Shown here: positions 1 to 8,927 of the stretch, in pieces
How the letters are laid out: each line of letters opens with the position of its first letter
Position numbering within the stretch: the first letter of the stretch is position 1
Assembly: GCF_008017835.1 (NCBI RefSeq)
Contig: NZ_VRLT01000032.1
Coordinates: 1-64,000 of the forward strand
Source of the DNA: Mesonia sp. HuA40
GTDB lineage: Bacteria; Bacteroidota; Bacteroidia; Flavobacteriales; Flavobacteriaceae
Direction of reading: 5' to 3'
Length of the DNA stretch: 64,000 bases
Position numbers and translations under genes: made by a program
Notes under the pieces: model-generated
Told to the model about the DNA's origin: nothing
What the model saw: the letters and a program-made list of their open reading frames with translations, nothing else
Database searches by the model: none

Positions 1-259
1 ATTTTTCTCAATACCTAGCTAACTAAGTATCTCGACTCAAAACTATTCTATTTAGCCTTTGTTTTAATTTCGCATTTCTTACTCGTTTCCAAGTAAAAAT
101 ATACACTGTCAATTCAATAAATCAATGAACTTTTTACTCCGTATCAGCTTTAATAAAAAACCTCAACTTCGTTTGTTAGATGTAAAGGAATCGAACCTTT
201 ATTTATTCACCAATCATCCTGTTTTTAAGAACGTTTAACACTTATTGTGTTAGCGGCTG

Positions 260-289
260 CAAAGATAGAAACTTTTTTATTTCTGCAAA
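260..289 (-). promoter_or_regulatory. Bacteroidota-type promoter, proximal of three
   Basis: The minus strand reads TTTG (286-289), an 18-base spacer, then TATCTTTG (260-267), followed by CAGCCGC. It is the last of three stacked leftward promoters. No protein gene starts within the 250 bases downstream. Confidence 0.65.
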
Positions 290-350
290 AATAAATTTAA
301 AGTTTTTTTAAAAATTTATTTTTGCTAACCGCTTAGCTTATTTAAGAAGG

Positions 351-381
351 CAAAGATAAAAAGTCTTTCTTTATCTCACAA
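351..381 (-). promoter_or_regulatory. Bacteroidota-type promoter, middle of three
   Basis: The minus strand reads TTG (379-381), a 20-base spacer, then TATCTTTG (351-358). It is in tandem with and codirectional to the promoters on either side. Confidence 0.65.
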
Positions 382-443
382 CCCCTAAACTAAACTATTT
401 CGCTTTTTAATGAACTTACAAAGACTTGCGTCGTTTGCGGGTG

Positions 444-474
444 CAAATGTAGAACCTTTATTCCATTGCGCAAA
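444..474 (-). promoter_or_regulatory. Bacteroidota-type promoter, distal of three
   Basis: The minus strand shows TTTG (471-474), a 19-base spacer, then TACATTTG (444-451). This matches the Bacteroidota primary sigma consensus TTTG-N19-TAnnTTTG exactly. The bases after the -7 box read CACCCGC, as at the tRNA-Lys promoter in this window. It points left, away from the nearest rightward gene. Confidence 0.75.
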
Positions 475-816
475 CTTTTTATGGGCTTTTTTTTATTTTA
501 TTTTTTAATGAAATACTAATGGCTTGCTAATAAGTGATTTAACCACCCAAAGTTTTTTGAAAATTATATCCAGGCTTACTAAAATGGAAATAGACTTAAT
601 TACACTCGGATTCTATAGGCTTATTCTTATTGCAAAATTTCAAGGTGAAATAATGATCACCCCCCCTTCCTCCTATTTATACTTTTCGAATTATTAATAG
701 GTAACGAGAATAATTCAGCGAAAGCGATGGGGAAAGAATACAAGACATCTCTGCAACAAATATTAATTATATGATAAAATGAAAAAACGCGCTATCTAAT
801 TTTTTACCTTTATACT

Positions 817-1179
817 ATGGACTACTATTCTTGGCATTTCTATTTAATGTGTGCAATGTATATTTTTGCAGGGGTAATGCACTTTGTAAGGCCCAAGGCG
901 TATGTGCGCATTATGCCTAGTATTTTTAAAAATAAAAAAACTTGGGTATTATTAAGTGGTGTGGCTGAAATTCTATTAGGCCTTAGCCTACTTTATGAGC
1001 CATTTAAAGATTATGCGATTTATGGTATTATAGCGATGCTAATTGTTTTCTTGTGGGTACATTTTTATATGCTTAGTTCTAAAAAAGCTGGACTTGGGAT
1101 TCCTAAATGGATTTTAATTTTACGTATTCCTTTGCAGGGATTACTTATTTGGTGGGCTTTCTATTATTTACAATTTTAA
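817..1179 (+). CDS. DoxX-like small membrane protein
   Basis: A 120-residue protein with four predicted membrane segments (about residues 5-20, 42-60, 65-85 and 98-115). The N-terminal pattern MCAMYIFAGVMHFVRP resembles the DoxX/DoxD-like family, whose helices carry an AGxxHF-type motif. The substrate or partner is unknown. The alkB-family gene begins 2 bases after the stop, so the two are probably co-transcribed. A TACCTTTA element ends 4 bases before the ATG. If it is the -7 box, the transcript would be nearly leaderless. Family assignment is moderate and rests on motif and topology only. Confidence 0.6.
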   Translation: MDYYSWHFYLMCAMYIFAGVMHFVRPKAYVRIMPSIFKNKKTWVLLSGVAEILLGLSLLYEPFKDYAIYGIIAMLIVFLWVHFYMLSSKKAGLGIPKWILILRIPLQGLLIWWAFYYLQF

Positions 1180-1181
1180 TT

Positions 1182-1778
1182 ATGCCAGTTATAGATTTAC
1201 CAGATGCCGATATATATTTTGATCCGCTTTATTTACCAGCTTCTGAAGCTGACCTCTTGTTTGAACATCTGTTACATCAAACAGATTGGCAAGAAGACCG
1301 TATTAAGATTTTTGGAAAAGAATACTTACAACCAAGACTTACTGCCTTATATGCAACCAACAAAAACCCGTATTCCTATTCTGGTATTACCTTACATCCC
1401 TCACCTTTTCCTGAACCCATACTAAAGATAAAAAATAAGTTACAAAACGACTTTGATATACAATTTACCACTTGCCTATTAAACTTGTATCGCAACGGAG
1501 AAGATAGCAACGGCTGGCACGCCGATAACGAAAAAGAATTGGGAAGCCAACCTAAAATAGCATCGATAAGCTTGGGAGCTACCCGAAAATTTAAATTAAA
1601 ACATAACTATAAAAAAAGTTTAAAGCACGATATAATACTACCGCACAGAAGTCTTTTATTGATGCAAGGAAATACACAGCATTTCTGGAAACACCAGATC
1701 CCGAAAACTAAAAAGCTTGTTGGGCCTAGAATAAATTTAACCTTTAGAATAATTAAAAATGACAAACAAAAAATTTAG
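1182..1778 (+). CDS. AlkB-family 2-oxoglutarate/Fe(II) dioxygenase
   Basis: A 198-residue AlkB-like dioxygenase, expected to repair alkylated bases by oxidative demethylation in the cytoplasm. The iron ligands are visible as H113-x-D115 (in GWHADNE) and H171 (in WKHQIP), and the 2-oxoglutarate-binding arginines as R183 and R189 (in GPRINLTFR). Length is normal for the ALKBH2/3-like bacterial group. An upstream in-frame ATG at 1107 lies inside the preceding gene. The ATG at 1182, just after that gene's stop, fits better because the protein then begins with the family-like MPVIDLPDADIYF. It overlaps the next gene by 20 bases. Confidence 0.9.
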   Translation: MPVIDLPDADIYFDPLYLPASEADLLFEHLLHQTDWQEDRIKIFGKEYLQPRLTALYATNKNPYSYSGITLHPSPFPEPILKIKNKLQNDFDIQFTTCLLNLYRNGEDSNGWHADNEKELGSQPKIASISLGATRKFKLKHNYKKSLKHDIILPHRSLLLMQGNTQHFWKHQIPKTKKLVGPRINLTFRIIKNDKQKI

Positions 1779-2040
1779 CATACGAGAGATTGATCGTATA
1801 ATTGAAATGGCCTGGGAAGATCGCACTACTTTTGAGGCCATTGAATTCCAATTTGGAATTCCAGAAAAAGAAGTTATTAAACTTATGCAGCGCGAATTGA
1901 AACCTTCAAGTTTTAGATTATGGCGAGCACGTGTACAAGGAAGAAAAACAAAGCATCAAAATTTGAGAAATTTTGATGCTGGAACTTTTAAATGTAGCCG
2001 GCAAAAAGCAATAAGTGGCAACAAAATAAGCAAACGTTAG
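1759..2040 (+). CDS. TIGR03643-like conserved small protein
   Basis: A 93-residue basic protein of unknown function, resembling the TIGR03643 family. The conserved features I recognise are IIEMAWEDRTTFEAIEFQFG in the first third, then SSFRLWRARVQGRKTKH and a basic tail ending SGNKISKR. An N-terminal helix-turn-helix-like segment is possible but unproven. The start overlaps the end of the AlkB-family gene by 20 bases, implying translational coupling. A perfect hairpin lies inside the coding sequence (1952-1980). The stop codon directly abuts the stop codon of the convergent nuclease gene, with no intergenic base. Confidence 0.8.
   Translation: MTNKKFSIREIDRIIEMAWEDRTTFEAIEFQFGIPEKEVIKLMQRELKPSSFRLWRARVQGRKTKHQNLRNFDAGTFKCSRQKAISGNKISKR
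1952..1980. repeat. Perfect 13-bp inverted repeat inside a CDS
   Basis: AGCATCAAAATTT (1952-1964), a 3-base loop GAG, then the exact complement AAATTTTGATGCT (1968-1980). It lies within the TIGR03643-like gene, about 60 bases before its stop. There is no T-run after it, so it is not a typical terminator. It may fold in the mRNA or in antisense read-through from the convergent nuclease gene. Confidence 0.8.
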
Positions 2041-2826
2041 TTAACCGTAAATTTCATTTAAAATTTTGGCTAAGCGCAAGCCTCCTTTTTCTAATTGCGC
2101 TTTTAAAACAGGAAACCATTTATACATATAACTATAACGTAAATTATAGTTTTTTTCTGCATCAGCATAAAGTTTACTGGCTATTTTTTGAGATTCCAAC
2201 GCCCATTCGGCTGGAGTTCCTTCCTGCAAATTCATTATTTGATTTTTATTGAGGGAGGGTCTATGCTCTGCTAATTCGGTAAAACTCATATCGTAGCTCG
2301 CTATCATTTCAGAATCCCAAATACGGTGTAAATTACTGGGTTTTCCAAACCAAATAACATCAATATCATTTCCGCCACGATCTTCTGCCCTTCCCACATG
2401 CATGGGTTGGTGTAAATCTCCCACCAAATGTATAAGCATTTTTAGATGGAATTCTTGATCTTCTGCTGAACGGTTTGAGTCTTTTAAAACTTCAACGCAT
2501 TTTTTAATAGCCCAAACTATATTCTCTTCATTTAGATTATTGATTTGAGCTATACTTGTACCCTCATCAATATTGATATAATGCCAAGCATTATACTTTC
2601 TAAAAGCTCTATCGCTTTTAATTTCATCAGAAAAAGTAGAGGCCACGGCCAGGCTCTCGCCTTTTAAAATTTCTTGAACACGTTTTAAGGTGTTCCTCTG
2701 AAGATATTGTTGAGCGATTTGCGCAGTTGAGCGGTGACCGTTTTGACCCCAATCGTTAGGGGTATTTTTAGCTACTGCTGCTAGGGGCAGCAGAATTAGG
2801 CAAAAAGCCAAAGTTAAATTCTTCAT
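2041..2826 (-). CDS. Secreted S1/P1 zinc nuclease
   Basis: A 261-residue single-strand-preferring nuclease of the S1/P1 family, probably exported. The signal peptide covers about residues 1-19 (ending AAVAKN). The mature part begins with the family signature WGQNGHR, whose first Trp and His bind the trinuclear zinc site. Further zinc ligands lie in HYINID, in LIHLVGDLHQPMHVG, and in GGNDIDV with the nearby HRIWDS motif. Length is typical. It is transcribed alone and converges without gap on the gene to its left. The role is probably scavenging phosphate or nucleotides from extracellular nucleic acid. Confidence 0.92.
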   Translation of the reverse strand: MKNLTLAFCLILLPLAAVAKNTPNDWGQNGHRSTAQIAQQYLQRNTLKRVQEILKGESLAVASTFSDEIKSDRAFRKYNAWHYINIDEGTSIAQINNLNEENIVWAIKKCVEVLKDSNRSAEDQEFHLKMLIHLVGDLHQPMHVGRAEDRGGNDIDVIWFGKPSNLHRIWDSEMIASYDMSFTELAEHRPSLNKNQIMNLQEGTPAEWALESQKIASKLYADAEKNYNLRYSYMYKWFPVLKAQLEKGGLRLAKILNEIYG

Positions 2827-2939
2827 ATTTATTTTTTATGCAAATATATTGTTCCCAAAAAAGATTTAAATAAAATAGCTGACTTTTTTAATGTAATTAA
2901 GTACACCACTTGTGTGCCCCGATTAATTTTTGAAATCAC

Positions 2940-2969
2940 TTTGCAGTTTTGTAAAAGTATTTATATTTA
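2940..2969 (+). promoter_or_regulatory. Promoter of the DUF819 gene
   Basis: TTTG (2940-2943), an 18-base spacer, then TATATTTA (2962-2969), 18 bases before the ATG at 2988. It is close to the Bacteroidota consensus, with the last base of the -7 box changed. Confidence 0.5.
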
Positions 2970-2987
2970 CCAAAATTGATTTTACCT

Positions 2988-4256
2988 ATGGAGAATACCC
3001 CGATTTTTACCAATGATGCCATCGTTTTTGGTTTATTGATGGTTGTTTTAGCACTGGTCTTTTACACCAATGAATCAAAAAATTCATTTTGGCAAAAGTT
3101 TTATAAAGTCGTACCTGCTTTATTAATGTGCTACTTACTCCCTGCAATTTTAAATACATTAGGAATTATCAGTGCAGAAAGTTCTCAGCTATATTTTGTA
3201 GCTAGTAGATACTTGTTACCAGCATCTTTAGTTTTAATGACGCTTAGTATCGACTTAAAAGCAATTTTTAATTTAGGTCCAAAAGCATTGATAATGTTTT
3301 TTACTGGCACATTAGGTATTGTCATCGGTGGCCCCATAGCTATACTTCTAATATCTATGGTCTCCCCAGAAACTGTTGGAGGTGCGGGACCCAATGCCGT
3401 TTGGCGCGGATTAGCAACTTTGGCCGGAAGTTGGATTGGTGGTGGAGCCAACCAAGCGGCTATGTTAGAAATTTTTAAGTTTAATCCCGAAAAATATGGG
3501 GGGATGGTTTTTGTTGATATTGTGGTGGCCAACATATGGATGGCTATTGTATTAATGGGGATTGCTAAAACAGATAAAATTGACAAATGGCTTAAAGCCG
3601 ATTCTAGTGCTATAACAGAACTTAAGCAAAAGGTTAGCGATTACACTGCAAGCATCTCCAGAACACCAAAATTGGCAGATTATATGATTATGCTAGGCTT
3701 AGCCATGGGAGCTGTAGGCCTAGGGCATTGGGGAGCCGATGGAATTTCTAATTTTCTCAAAGACAATTTCTCTGTTTTTAACGACAAAAGCTCGGCACTA
3801 TCTTCGTTTACTTCTACCTTCTTTTGGATGATAACCATAGCTACTTTTATCGGTATTATTTTGTCTTTCACCAAAGCAAAACAATATGAAGGTGCAGGAG
3901 CAAGTAAGATAGGAAGCATTTTTATTTATATTCTTGTTGCTACTATAGGAATGAAAATGGATTTACTGATGATTTTTGACAACCCTGGCTTAATTGCAAT
4001 AGGTTTAGTATGGATGGCCATTCACGCAGGCTTATTAATTGGCGTTGCAAAAATAATAAAAGCCCCCTATTTCTTTTTGGCTGTGGGTAGCCAAGCAAAT
4101 GTAGGTGGGGCAGCCTCTGCTCCCGTTGTGGCTGCAGCCTTTCATCCATCACTTGCAACCGTTGGAGTACTACTAGCGGTCTTAGGTTACGTAGTTGGTA
4201 CTTGGGCAGCTTATTTATGTGCTGTGCTTATGGAAGTAGCCTCTAACTCTATTTAA
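2988..4256 (+). CDS. DUF819 family membrane protein
   Basis: A 422-residue integral membrane protein of the DUF819 (YjcL-like) family with about ten to twelve membrane helices. Recognisable conserved stretches are GGPIAILL, WRGLATLAGSWIGGGANQAAM near residue 150, and the late VGSQANVGGAASAPVVAAAF. These Gly/Ala-rich re-entrant-like segments suggest a transporter, but the substrate is not known to me. A TTG at 2976 is in frame. I chose the ATG at 2988 because it places a 5-UTR of normal length after the promoter. The DUF4369 lipoprotein follows 20 bases downstream on the same strand. Confidence 0.85.
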   Translation: MENTPIFTNDAIVFGLLMVVLALVFYTNESKNSFWQKFYKVVPALLMCYLLPAILNTLGIISAESSQLYFVASRYLLPASLVLMTLSIDLKAIFNLGPKALIMFFTGTLGIVIGGPIAILLISMVSPETVGGAGPNAVWRGLATLAGSWIGGGANQAAMLEIFKFNPEKYGGMVFVDIVVANIWMAIVLMGIAKTDKIDKWLKADSSAITELKQKVSDYTASISRTPKLADYMIMLGLAMGAVGLGHWGADGISNFLKDNFSVFNDKSSALSSFTSTFFWMITIATFIGIILSFTKAKQYEGAGASKIGSIFIYILVATIGMKMDLLMIFDNPGLIAIGLVWMAIHAGLLIGVAKIIKAPYFFLAVGSQANVGGAASAPVVAAAFHPSLATVGVLLAVLGYVVGTWAAYLCAVLMEVASNSI

Positions 4257-4276
4257 ATTATATTTTTTAACCCATC

Positions 4277-4999
4277 ATGAAAAAAACACTTACCGCAGTT
4301 TTAATTAGCTTTCTTGTATTAGCTTGTCAAGAAAAAGAAACCAATTTTACGCTTACTGGAAAGGTAGACGGCCTGAGAAAGGGAACCCTTTATTTACAAA
4401 GGGTTAAAGATTCATTTGTAATTGACCTAGACTCAATACACGTTAGAGGAGAAGAAAGCTTTAGTTTGAAAACCAACTTAAAAGAGCCCGAAATCTTATT
4501 TGTGTATCTAGATAATGGAGTTGGTGAAAACAGCGATAATATTGTAGAAATTTTTGCTGAACCCGGTACACAAAACTTTAAAACTGATTTAAATGAATTT
4601 TCCTATAATGCCAAAGTTGAGGGGAGTACAAATCATAAGCTTTTGCAGGATTATTTTGCGGTTATAAAAAAATTTAATGACGAACGCCTAGACATTGTAG
4701 AAGCTAGTTTTAAAGCCTACCAAGATCAGAATGAGGAAGAAAGTAAAGCTATACAAAAAAAATTCGATCAGCTTTTAAAGCGCAAGTACCTCTACACTGT
4801 GAATTTTGCTATCAATAATAAGGAATACGAAGTTGCTCCTTATATTATGATTACAGAAGCATTTGATGCTAATGTAAAATATTTAGATACGGTTTATAAT
4901 TCGTTGCCTAAACCAATTAAAAAATCTCGGTACGGCAAAACATTTAAAAATTTAATTAAAGAGCGTAAGCAGCTTAGCAAATTAGAAGAGAAAAAATAA
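4277..4999 (+). CDS. DUF4369-domain lipoprotein
   Basis: A 240-residue lipoprotein. The signal peptide ends in a lipobox (LVLAC, Cys about residue 17), so it is probably tethered to the inner or outer membrane. Residues about 24-120 match the DUF4369 domain (FTLTGKVDGLRKGTLYLQR), a beta-rich module often found at the N-terminus of Bacteroidota thioredoxin-like (TlpA) lipoproteins. No thioredoxin domain or CxxC follows. The remainder is helical and charged. It sits 20 bases after the DUF819 gene and is probably co-transcribed with it. A strong terminator follows. Confidence 0.8.
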   Translation: MKKTLTAVLISFLVLACQEKETNFTLTGKVDGLRKGTLYLQRVKDSFVIDLDSIHVRGEESFSLKTNLKEPEILFVYLDNGVGENSDNIVEIFAEPGTQNFKTDLNEFSYNAKVEGSTNHKLLQDYFAVIKKFNDERLDIVEASFKAYQDQNEEESKAIQKKFDQLLKRKYLYTVNFAINNKEYEVAPYIMITEAFDANVKYLDTVYNSLPKPIKKSRYGKTFKNLIKERKQLSKLEEKK

Positions 5000-5125
5000 C
5001 CTAAAATTTCTATTTTTTACAAGACAATTTAGGTAGAATAAAATTTTCTTTTCGATTAAAAGTCTCCACAATTAAAAATAGATTTATTGCTTTTAAACAT
5101 TTAAAAAAGTACGGCAAAAATCATA

Positions 5126-5158
5126 AAAAAACGCGATCGGTACCCCGATCGCGTTTTT
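5126..5158. terminator. Bidirectional terminator
   Basis: Stem CGCGATCGG / CCGATCGCG with a 4-base loop, an A-run on the left and a T-run on the right. It serves both the DUF4369 gene (+) and dnaK (-), which converge here. Confidence 0.9.
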
Positions 5159-5180
5159 ATTTATTGAGATTTAATAAGGT

Positions 5181-7103
5181 TTATTTTACCTCTTCGAAAT
5201 CTACATCTTCAACATCATCTTTAGAATTGTCTCCTCCTGCTTCGCCTTGAGCACCAGCATTGCCAGAATTCTGGGCGCCAGCTCCGTTTTGCTGAGCTTC
5301 TGCCTGCGCTTTATACATCTCTTCAGATACGCTCTTCCAAGTTTCATTTAACTTGTCTAGCGCTGGAGTTATTGCTTCTAATTCTTTGGTTTCATAAGCT
5401 TTTTTAAGCTCTGCTAATGCATCTTCAACTGGCTTCTTCTTATCATCAGATAGTTTATCGCCAAACTCTTTCAATTGTTTTTCAGTTTGAAAGATCATCG
5501 CATCAGCTTCATTAAGCTTATCTACTTTTTCTTTTGCTTTTTTATCCGCTTCAGCGTTAGCCTCTGCTTCTCTCTTCATTTTCTCAATTTCCTCCTCGGT
5601 TAATCCAGAAGATGCTTCGATTCGGATATCTTGTGATTTACCAGTAGCTTTATCTGTAGCGCTTACTTTAATAATACCATTGGCATCAATATCAAAAGTC
5701 ACTTCAATTTGTGGTGTACCGCGTTGTGCTGGTGGTATACCGTCTAAGTGGAACCTACCAATAGTTTTATTATCGGCAGCCATTGGTCGTTCTCCTTGTA
5801 GCACGTGAATTTCTACAGAAGGTTGATTATCTGCTGCGGTAGAAAATATTTGTGACTTCTTAGTAGGAATGGTAGTATTGGCTTCAATTAACTTGGTGTT
5901 TACACCTCCCATAGTCTCAATACCCAAAGAAAGTGGTGTTACATCTAGTAAAAGAACATCCTTTACATCTCCTGTTAACACCCCACCTTGAATGGCAGCT
6001 CCTAAAGACACTACCTCATCTGGGTTTACACCTTTACTTGGTTTTTTACCAAAGAAGCTTTCAACCGCCTCTTGTACAGCAGGAATTCGTGTAGAACCTC
6101 CTACTAGAATTACCTCGTCTATATCGCTTTTTGATAAACCAGCTGCTTTCATAGCCTTTTCACAAGGTGCTATAGTTCGCTTTACAAGGTCACTAATTAA
6201 CTGCTCAAATTTAGAACGAGAAAGTTGTTTTACTAAGTGCTTAGGTCCACTAGCGGTAGCGGTCACATAAGGCAAGTTAATTTCTGTACTTGAAGAACTT
6301 GATAATTCAATTTTAGCTTTTTCTGCAGCTTCTTTAAGACGCTGTAAAGCCATAGGGTCTTTACGTAAATCGATATCTTCATCTTTTTGAAACTCATCGG
6401 CCAACCAATCTATTATCGTTTCATCTACGTCATCTCCACCTAAGTGTGTATCACCATCGGTAGCTAAAACTTCAAACACACCGTCACCTAATTCTAAAAT
6501 AGAAACATCATGCGTACCTCCTCCAAAATCAAAAACTACTATCTTTTGGTCTTGTCCTTTTTTATCTAAGCCATAAGCTAAAGCTGCAGCTGTAGGCTCA
6601 TTAATAATTCTACGCACATTTAAGCCAGCAATTTCACCAGCTTCTTTGGTTGCTTGTCTTTGCGAGTCATTAAAATAAGCCGGAACAGTAATTACTGCCT
6701 CACTTACGTCTTGACCTAAATAATCCTCGGCAGTTTTCTTCATTTTTTGAAGAATCATAGCCGATAATTCTTGTGGGGTATACAAACGCCCATCGATATC
6801 AACACGCGGGGTGTCATTATCTCCCTTTACCACTTTATAAGCAACACGATCTGCCTCTTTTTTTGATTCAGAATACTTGTTACCCATAAAACGCTTGATA
6901 GAAGCAATTGTTTTCTCTGGGTTAGTCACCGCCTGTCGCTTAGCCGGATCTCCTACTTTAATCTCACCATCTTCAACAAAAGCTATTACAGACGGGGTGG
7001 TTCGCTTACCTTCAGCATTAGGAATTACTACAGGCTCATTACCTTCCATCACAGAAACACACGAGTTAGTAGTACCTAAATCTATACCTATTATCTTACT
7101 CAT
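5181..7103 (-). CDS. dnaK: Molecular chaperone DnaK (Hsp70)
   Basis: A 640-residue Hsp70 of normal length. It folds and protects cytoplasmic proteins through ATP-driven cycles with DnaJ and GrpE, neither of which is adjacent here. The ATPase domain (1 to about 380) shows [13 protein letters not shown] at the N-terminus, phosphate-binding [10 protein letters not shown], and VGGSTRIP. The substrate domain follows, and the protein ends in a Gly/Ala/Gln-rich tail plus the acidic DVDFEEVK. It is monocistronic. A 13-base palindrome lies about 76 bases upstream and is a candidate heat-shock operator. Confidence 0.98.
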   Translation of the reverse strand: MSKIIGIDLGTTNSCVSVMEGNEPVVIPNAEGKRTTPSVIAFVEDGEIKVGDPAKRQAVTNPEKTIASIKRFMGNKYSESKKEADRVAYKVVKGDNDTPRVDIDGRLYTPQELSAMILQKMKKTAEDYLGQDVSEAVITVPAYFNDSQRQATKEAGEIAGLNVRRIINEPTAAALAYGLDKKGQDQKIVVFDFGGGTHDVSILELGDGVFEVLATDGDTHLGGDDVDETIIDWLADEFQKDEDIDLRKDPMALQRLKEAAEKAKIELSSSSSTEINLPYVTATASGPKHLVKQLSRSKFEQLISDLVKRTIAPCEKAMKAAGLSKSDIDEVILVGGSTRIPAVQEAVESFFGKKPSKGVNPDEVVSLGAAIQGGVLTGDVKDVLLLDVTPLSLGIETMGGVNTKLIEANTTIPTKKSQIFSTAADNQPSVEIHVLQGERPMAADNKTIGRFHLDGIPPAQRGTPQIEVTFDIDANGIIKVSATDKATGKSQDIRIEASSGLTEEEIEKMKREAEANAEADKKAKEKVDKLNEADAMIFQTEKQLKEFGDKLSDDKKKPVEDALAELKKAYETKELEAITPALDKLNETWKSVSEEMYKAQAEAQQNGAGAQNSGNAGAQGEAGGDNSKDDVEDVDFEEVK

Positions 7104-7178
7104 AATTTATATAATTTATTTTTTTTAAACTTTAAATTCGCTTAGCATTATTCAATCTTTGTGCCAGCAGATTAAATA

Positions 7179-7191
7179 TGACATCATGTCA
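7179..7191. promoter_or_regulatory. Palindrome TGACATCATGTCA upstream of dnaK
   Basis: A perfect odd palindrome (6-base arms around a central C), 76-88 bases upstream of the dnaK start codon. It is a candidate operator or activator site. No regulator can be named from the sequence. Confidence 0.45.
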
Positions 7192-7400
7192 CCTTTTTAC
7201 TTTTATTACCTATCATTGTGCCTGTTGGGGGTTCTTTCTTTTTTTAAAAAATAAAAAAAGAAAGCCGGGCTATACGCTTAAAGTCCGCAAAATAAAGCTT
7301 TTTCAAGGCTTGATTTTTTACGGGCTAACGCTGCTATCCCTAACCCAAAAATTTCTCTAATCATATAAAATAGCAAACAAATAAGTAATAAGACATGTGG

Positions 7401-7426
7401 AAAGATGAAATTTTTCTTTCATCTTT
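7401..7426 (+). repeat. Perfect stem-loop before sdaA
   Basis: AAAGATGAAA, a 6-base T/C loop, then TTTCATCTTT, 27 bases before the sdaA ATG. It overlaps the place where a -7 element would sit. It could be a regulator site in DNA or a 5-leader hairpin. Confidence 0.5.
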
Positions 7427-7453
7427 GTATTTGCCAAAATTTAATTGGAAGAA

Positions 7454-8887
7454 ATGAAGAAAGTTGAGTGCATCAGTGTTTTTGATATGCTAAAAATAGG
7501 CGTAGGACCATCGAGTTCACACACCTTAGGCCCTTGGCGTGCTGCCCAGCGTTTTATAGATGAATTAAAAGAAGAAAACATCTTTAATCGAATTACGCAA
7601 ATTCATGTTGATTTGTACGGCTCATTATCGTTAACCGGAATAGGTCACGCTACCGATATTGCGGTATTGTTGGGCTTATTGGGCTATGACCCCGTAAAAA
7701 TGGATTTAGAATTGCTAGAACCCAGTATTGCTAATATAAAAGAAAATCATATTCTTTACCTTAATCAAGAACGAGAACTCAATTTTGACCCAGCCAAACA
7801 GGTGATTTTTAATAAGAAATTTCTTGATTTTCATCCTAATGGCATGACCTTTATTGCTACAATAGATGATACAAGTCAATATAAAGCTACATTCTATTCT
7901 ATTGGAGGTGGTTTTGTAGTTAAAGAAGAGCGAGAAAATGCTAAAAAAAAGGTAGAAGTATTTAAACAATTTCCCTTTAGTATTGAAAAGGGAACTGAGC
8001 TATTGGCTTTTTGCAAGCAAGAAAACAAAAATATTGCTCAAATTGTATTAGAGAATGAAAAATCGCTGAGAAGCGAAAAAGAAATAGACGAGGGCTTAAA
8101 AGCCATTTGGGATGTAATGCTCGAGTCAATGTATGTAGGTTGTCATACTCCTGGCATTTTACCAGGCGGCTTAAAAGTTCAACGTCGAGCATTTGGAATA
8201 CACGAAAAACTTATTGGCGATCAAGATTATAGCAACCCACAAGAATGGCTTGAAGCCATACGCAATACCGAGGTAAAGTTTAGGCAAATTTTAAAATGGG
8301 TAAGCTGCTATGCTATCAGTGTTAACGAAGTAAATGCTAGTTTAGGCCGAGTAGTAACTGCTCCCACCAATGGTAGCGCTGGTACGGTACCCGCAGTAAT
8401 GATGTACTATATGACAATAGAAAATCACCAAGCTAGTTTTGCACACCTTAAAGAGTTTATGCTGGTTGCTGGCGAGATTGGCAGCTTGTTTAAAAAGGGA
8501 GCAACCATATCGGCAGCTATGGGTGGGTGTCAAGCAGAAATAGGTGTTTCTTCGGCCATGGCGGCAGGAGGTTTGGCCCATCTTCTTGGAGGCACACCAG
8601 AGCAAGTACTTGTTGCAAGTGAAATTGCTATGGAGCATCATTTAGGTTTAACTTGCGACCCTATTGCCGGTTTAGTGCAGGTACCGTGTATAGAACGTAA
8701 CGCAATGGGAGCCATAAAAGCAATAAATGCCGCTGAGATAGCCTTAGAAACTGATGCCACTAAAGTAAAAGTACCGTTAGATAGTGTTATTGAAACGATG
8801 TGGGATACGGCAAAAGATATGAACTCAAAATACAAAGAAACCTCAGAGGGTGGCCTAGCTGTTAGGGTTAACTTAAGCGATTGTTAA
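7454..8887 (+). CDS. sdaA: L-serine ammonia-lyase (iron-sulfur)
   Basis: A 477-residue single-chain L-serine dehydratase, which deaminates L-serine to pyruvate and ammonia using an oxygen-sensitive [4Fe-4S] cluster in the cytoplasm. The N-terminal beta domain begins [17 protein letters not shown], the serine-binding loop signature. The alpha domain carries [34 protein letters not shown] and [18 protein letters not shown], which provide the cluster cysteines. A TTG at 7445 is in frame, but the ATG at 7454 follows GGAAG closely and gives the family N-terminus. The gene stands alone and ends in a strong terminator. Confidence 0.95.
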   Translation: MKKVECISVFDMLKIGVGPSSSHTLGPWRAAQRFIDELKEENIFNRITQIHVDLYGSLSLTGIGHATDIAVLLGLLGYDPVKMDLELLEPSIANIKENHILYLNQERELNFDPAKQVIFNKKFLDFHPNGMTFIATIDDTSQYKATFYSIGGGFVVKEERENAKKKVEVFKQFPFSIEKGTELLAFCKQENKNIAQIVLENEKSLRSEKEIDEGLKAIWDVMLESMYVGCHTPGILPGGLKVQRRAFGIHEKLIGDQDYSNPQEWLEAIRNTEVKFRQILKWVSCYAISVNEVNASLGRVVTAPTNGSAGTVPAVMMYYMTIENHQASFAHLKEFMLVAGEIGSLFKKGATISAAMGGCQAEIGVSSAMAAGGLAHLLGGTPEQVLVASEIAMEHHLGLTCDPIAGLVQVPCIERNAMGAIKAINAAEIALETDATKVKVPLDSVIETMWDTAKDMNSKYKETSEGGLAVRVNLSDC

Positions 8888-8889
8888 AT

Positions 8890-8919
8890 AAAAAATCCCT
8901 ATCAAAATAGGGATTTTTT
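8890..8919. terminator. Bidirectional terminator after sdaA
   Basis: AAAAAATCCCTAT, loop CAAA, ATAGGGATTTTTT. It is shared by sdaA (+) and the convergent hypothetical gene (-). Confidence 0.9.
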
Positions 8920-8927
8920 ATAGGTTT

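Larger units (their letters stand above)
1..816. other. Non-coding left edge, probable stable-RNA upstream region
   Basis: No convincing coding sequence was found in these 816 bases. The left 500 bases hold three leftward promoter-like elements, listed separately, and the leftmost 250 bases would be their transcribed leader. A T-arm-like stem (AAAGG, loop TTCGATT, CCTTT on the minus strand, about 183-199) lies in this leader, but no matching acceptor or anticodon arm was found, so it is not called a tRNA. Nothing recognisable was seen in 500-800. Confidence 0.6.
7104..7453. other. Divergent intergenic region between dnaK and sdaA
   Basis: 350 bases without a convincing gene. It contains a perfect palindrome on the dnaK side (7179-7191) and a perfect stem-loop just before sdaA (7401-7426). 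A short open frame at 7178-7360 shows no family resemblance and was rejected. TATTTGCC around 7428 may be part of the sdaA promoter, though the -7 match is imperfect (TGTATTTG). Confidence 0.6.

Noticed and set aside
183-199. tRNA T-arm-like stem on the minus strand
   Set aside because: The T-stem and loop look right, but no matching acceptor, anticodon or D-arm was found. Probably chance or part of an RNA leader.
3185-3586. Minus-strand open frame of 133 residues inside the DUF819 gene
   Set aside because: Antisense shadow of a membrane protein gene. The composition reflects the complement of hydrophobic codons.
7178-7360. 60-residue open frame upstream of sdaA
   Set aside because: No family resemblance, no ribosome site, and it starts within the dnaK palindrome region. 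Treated as chance.
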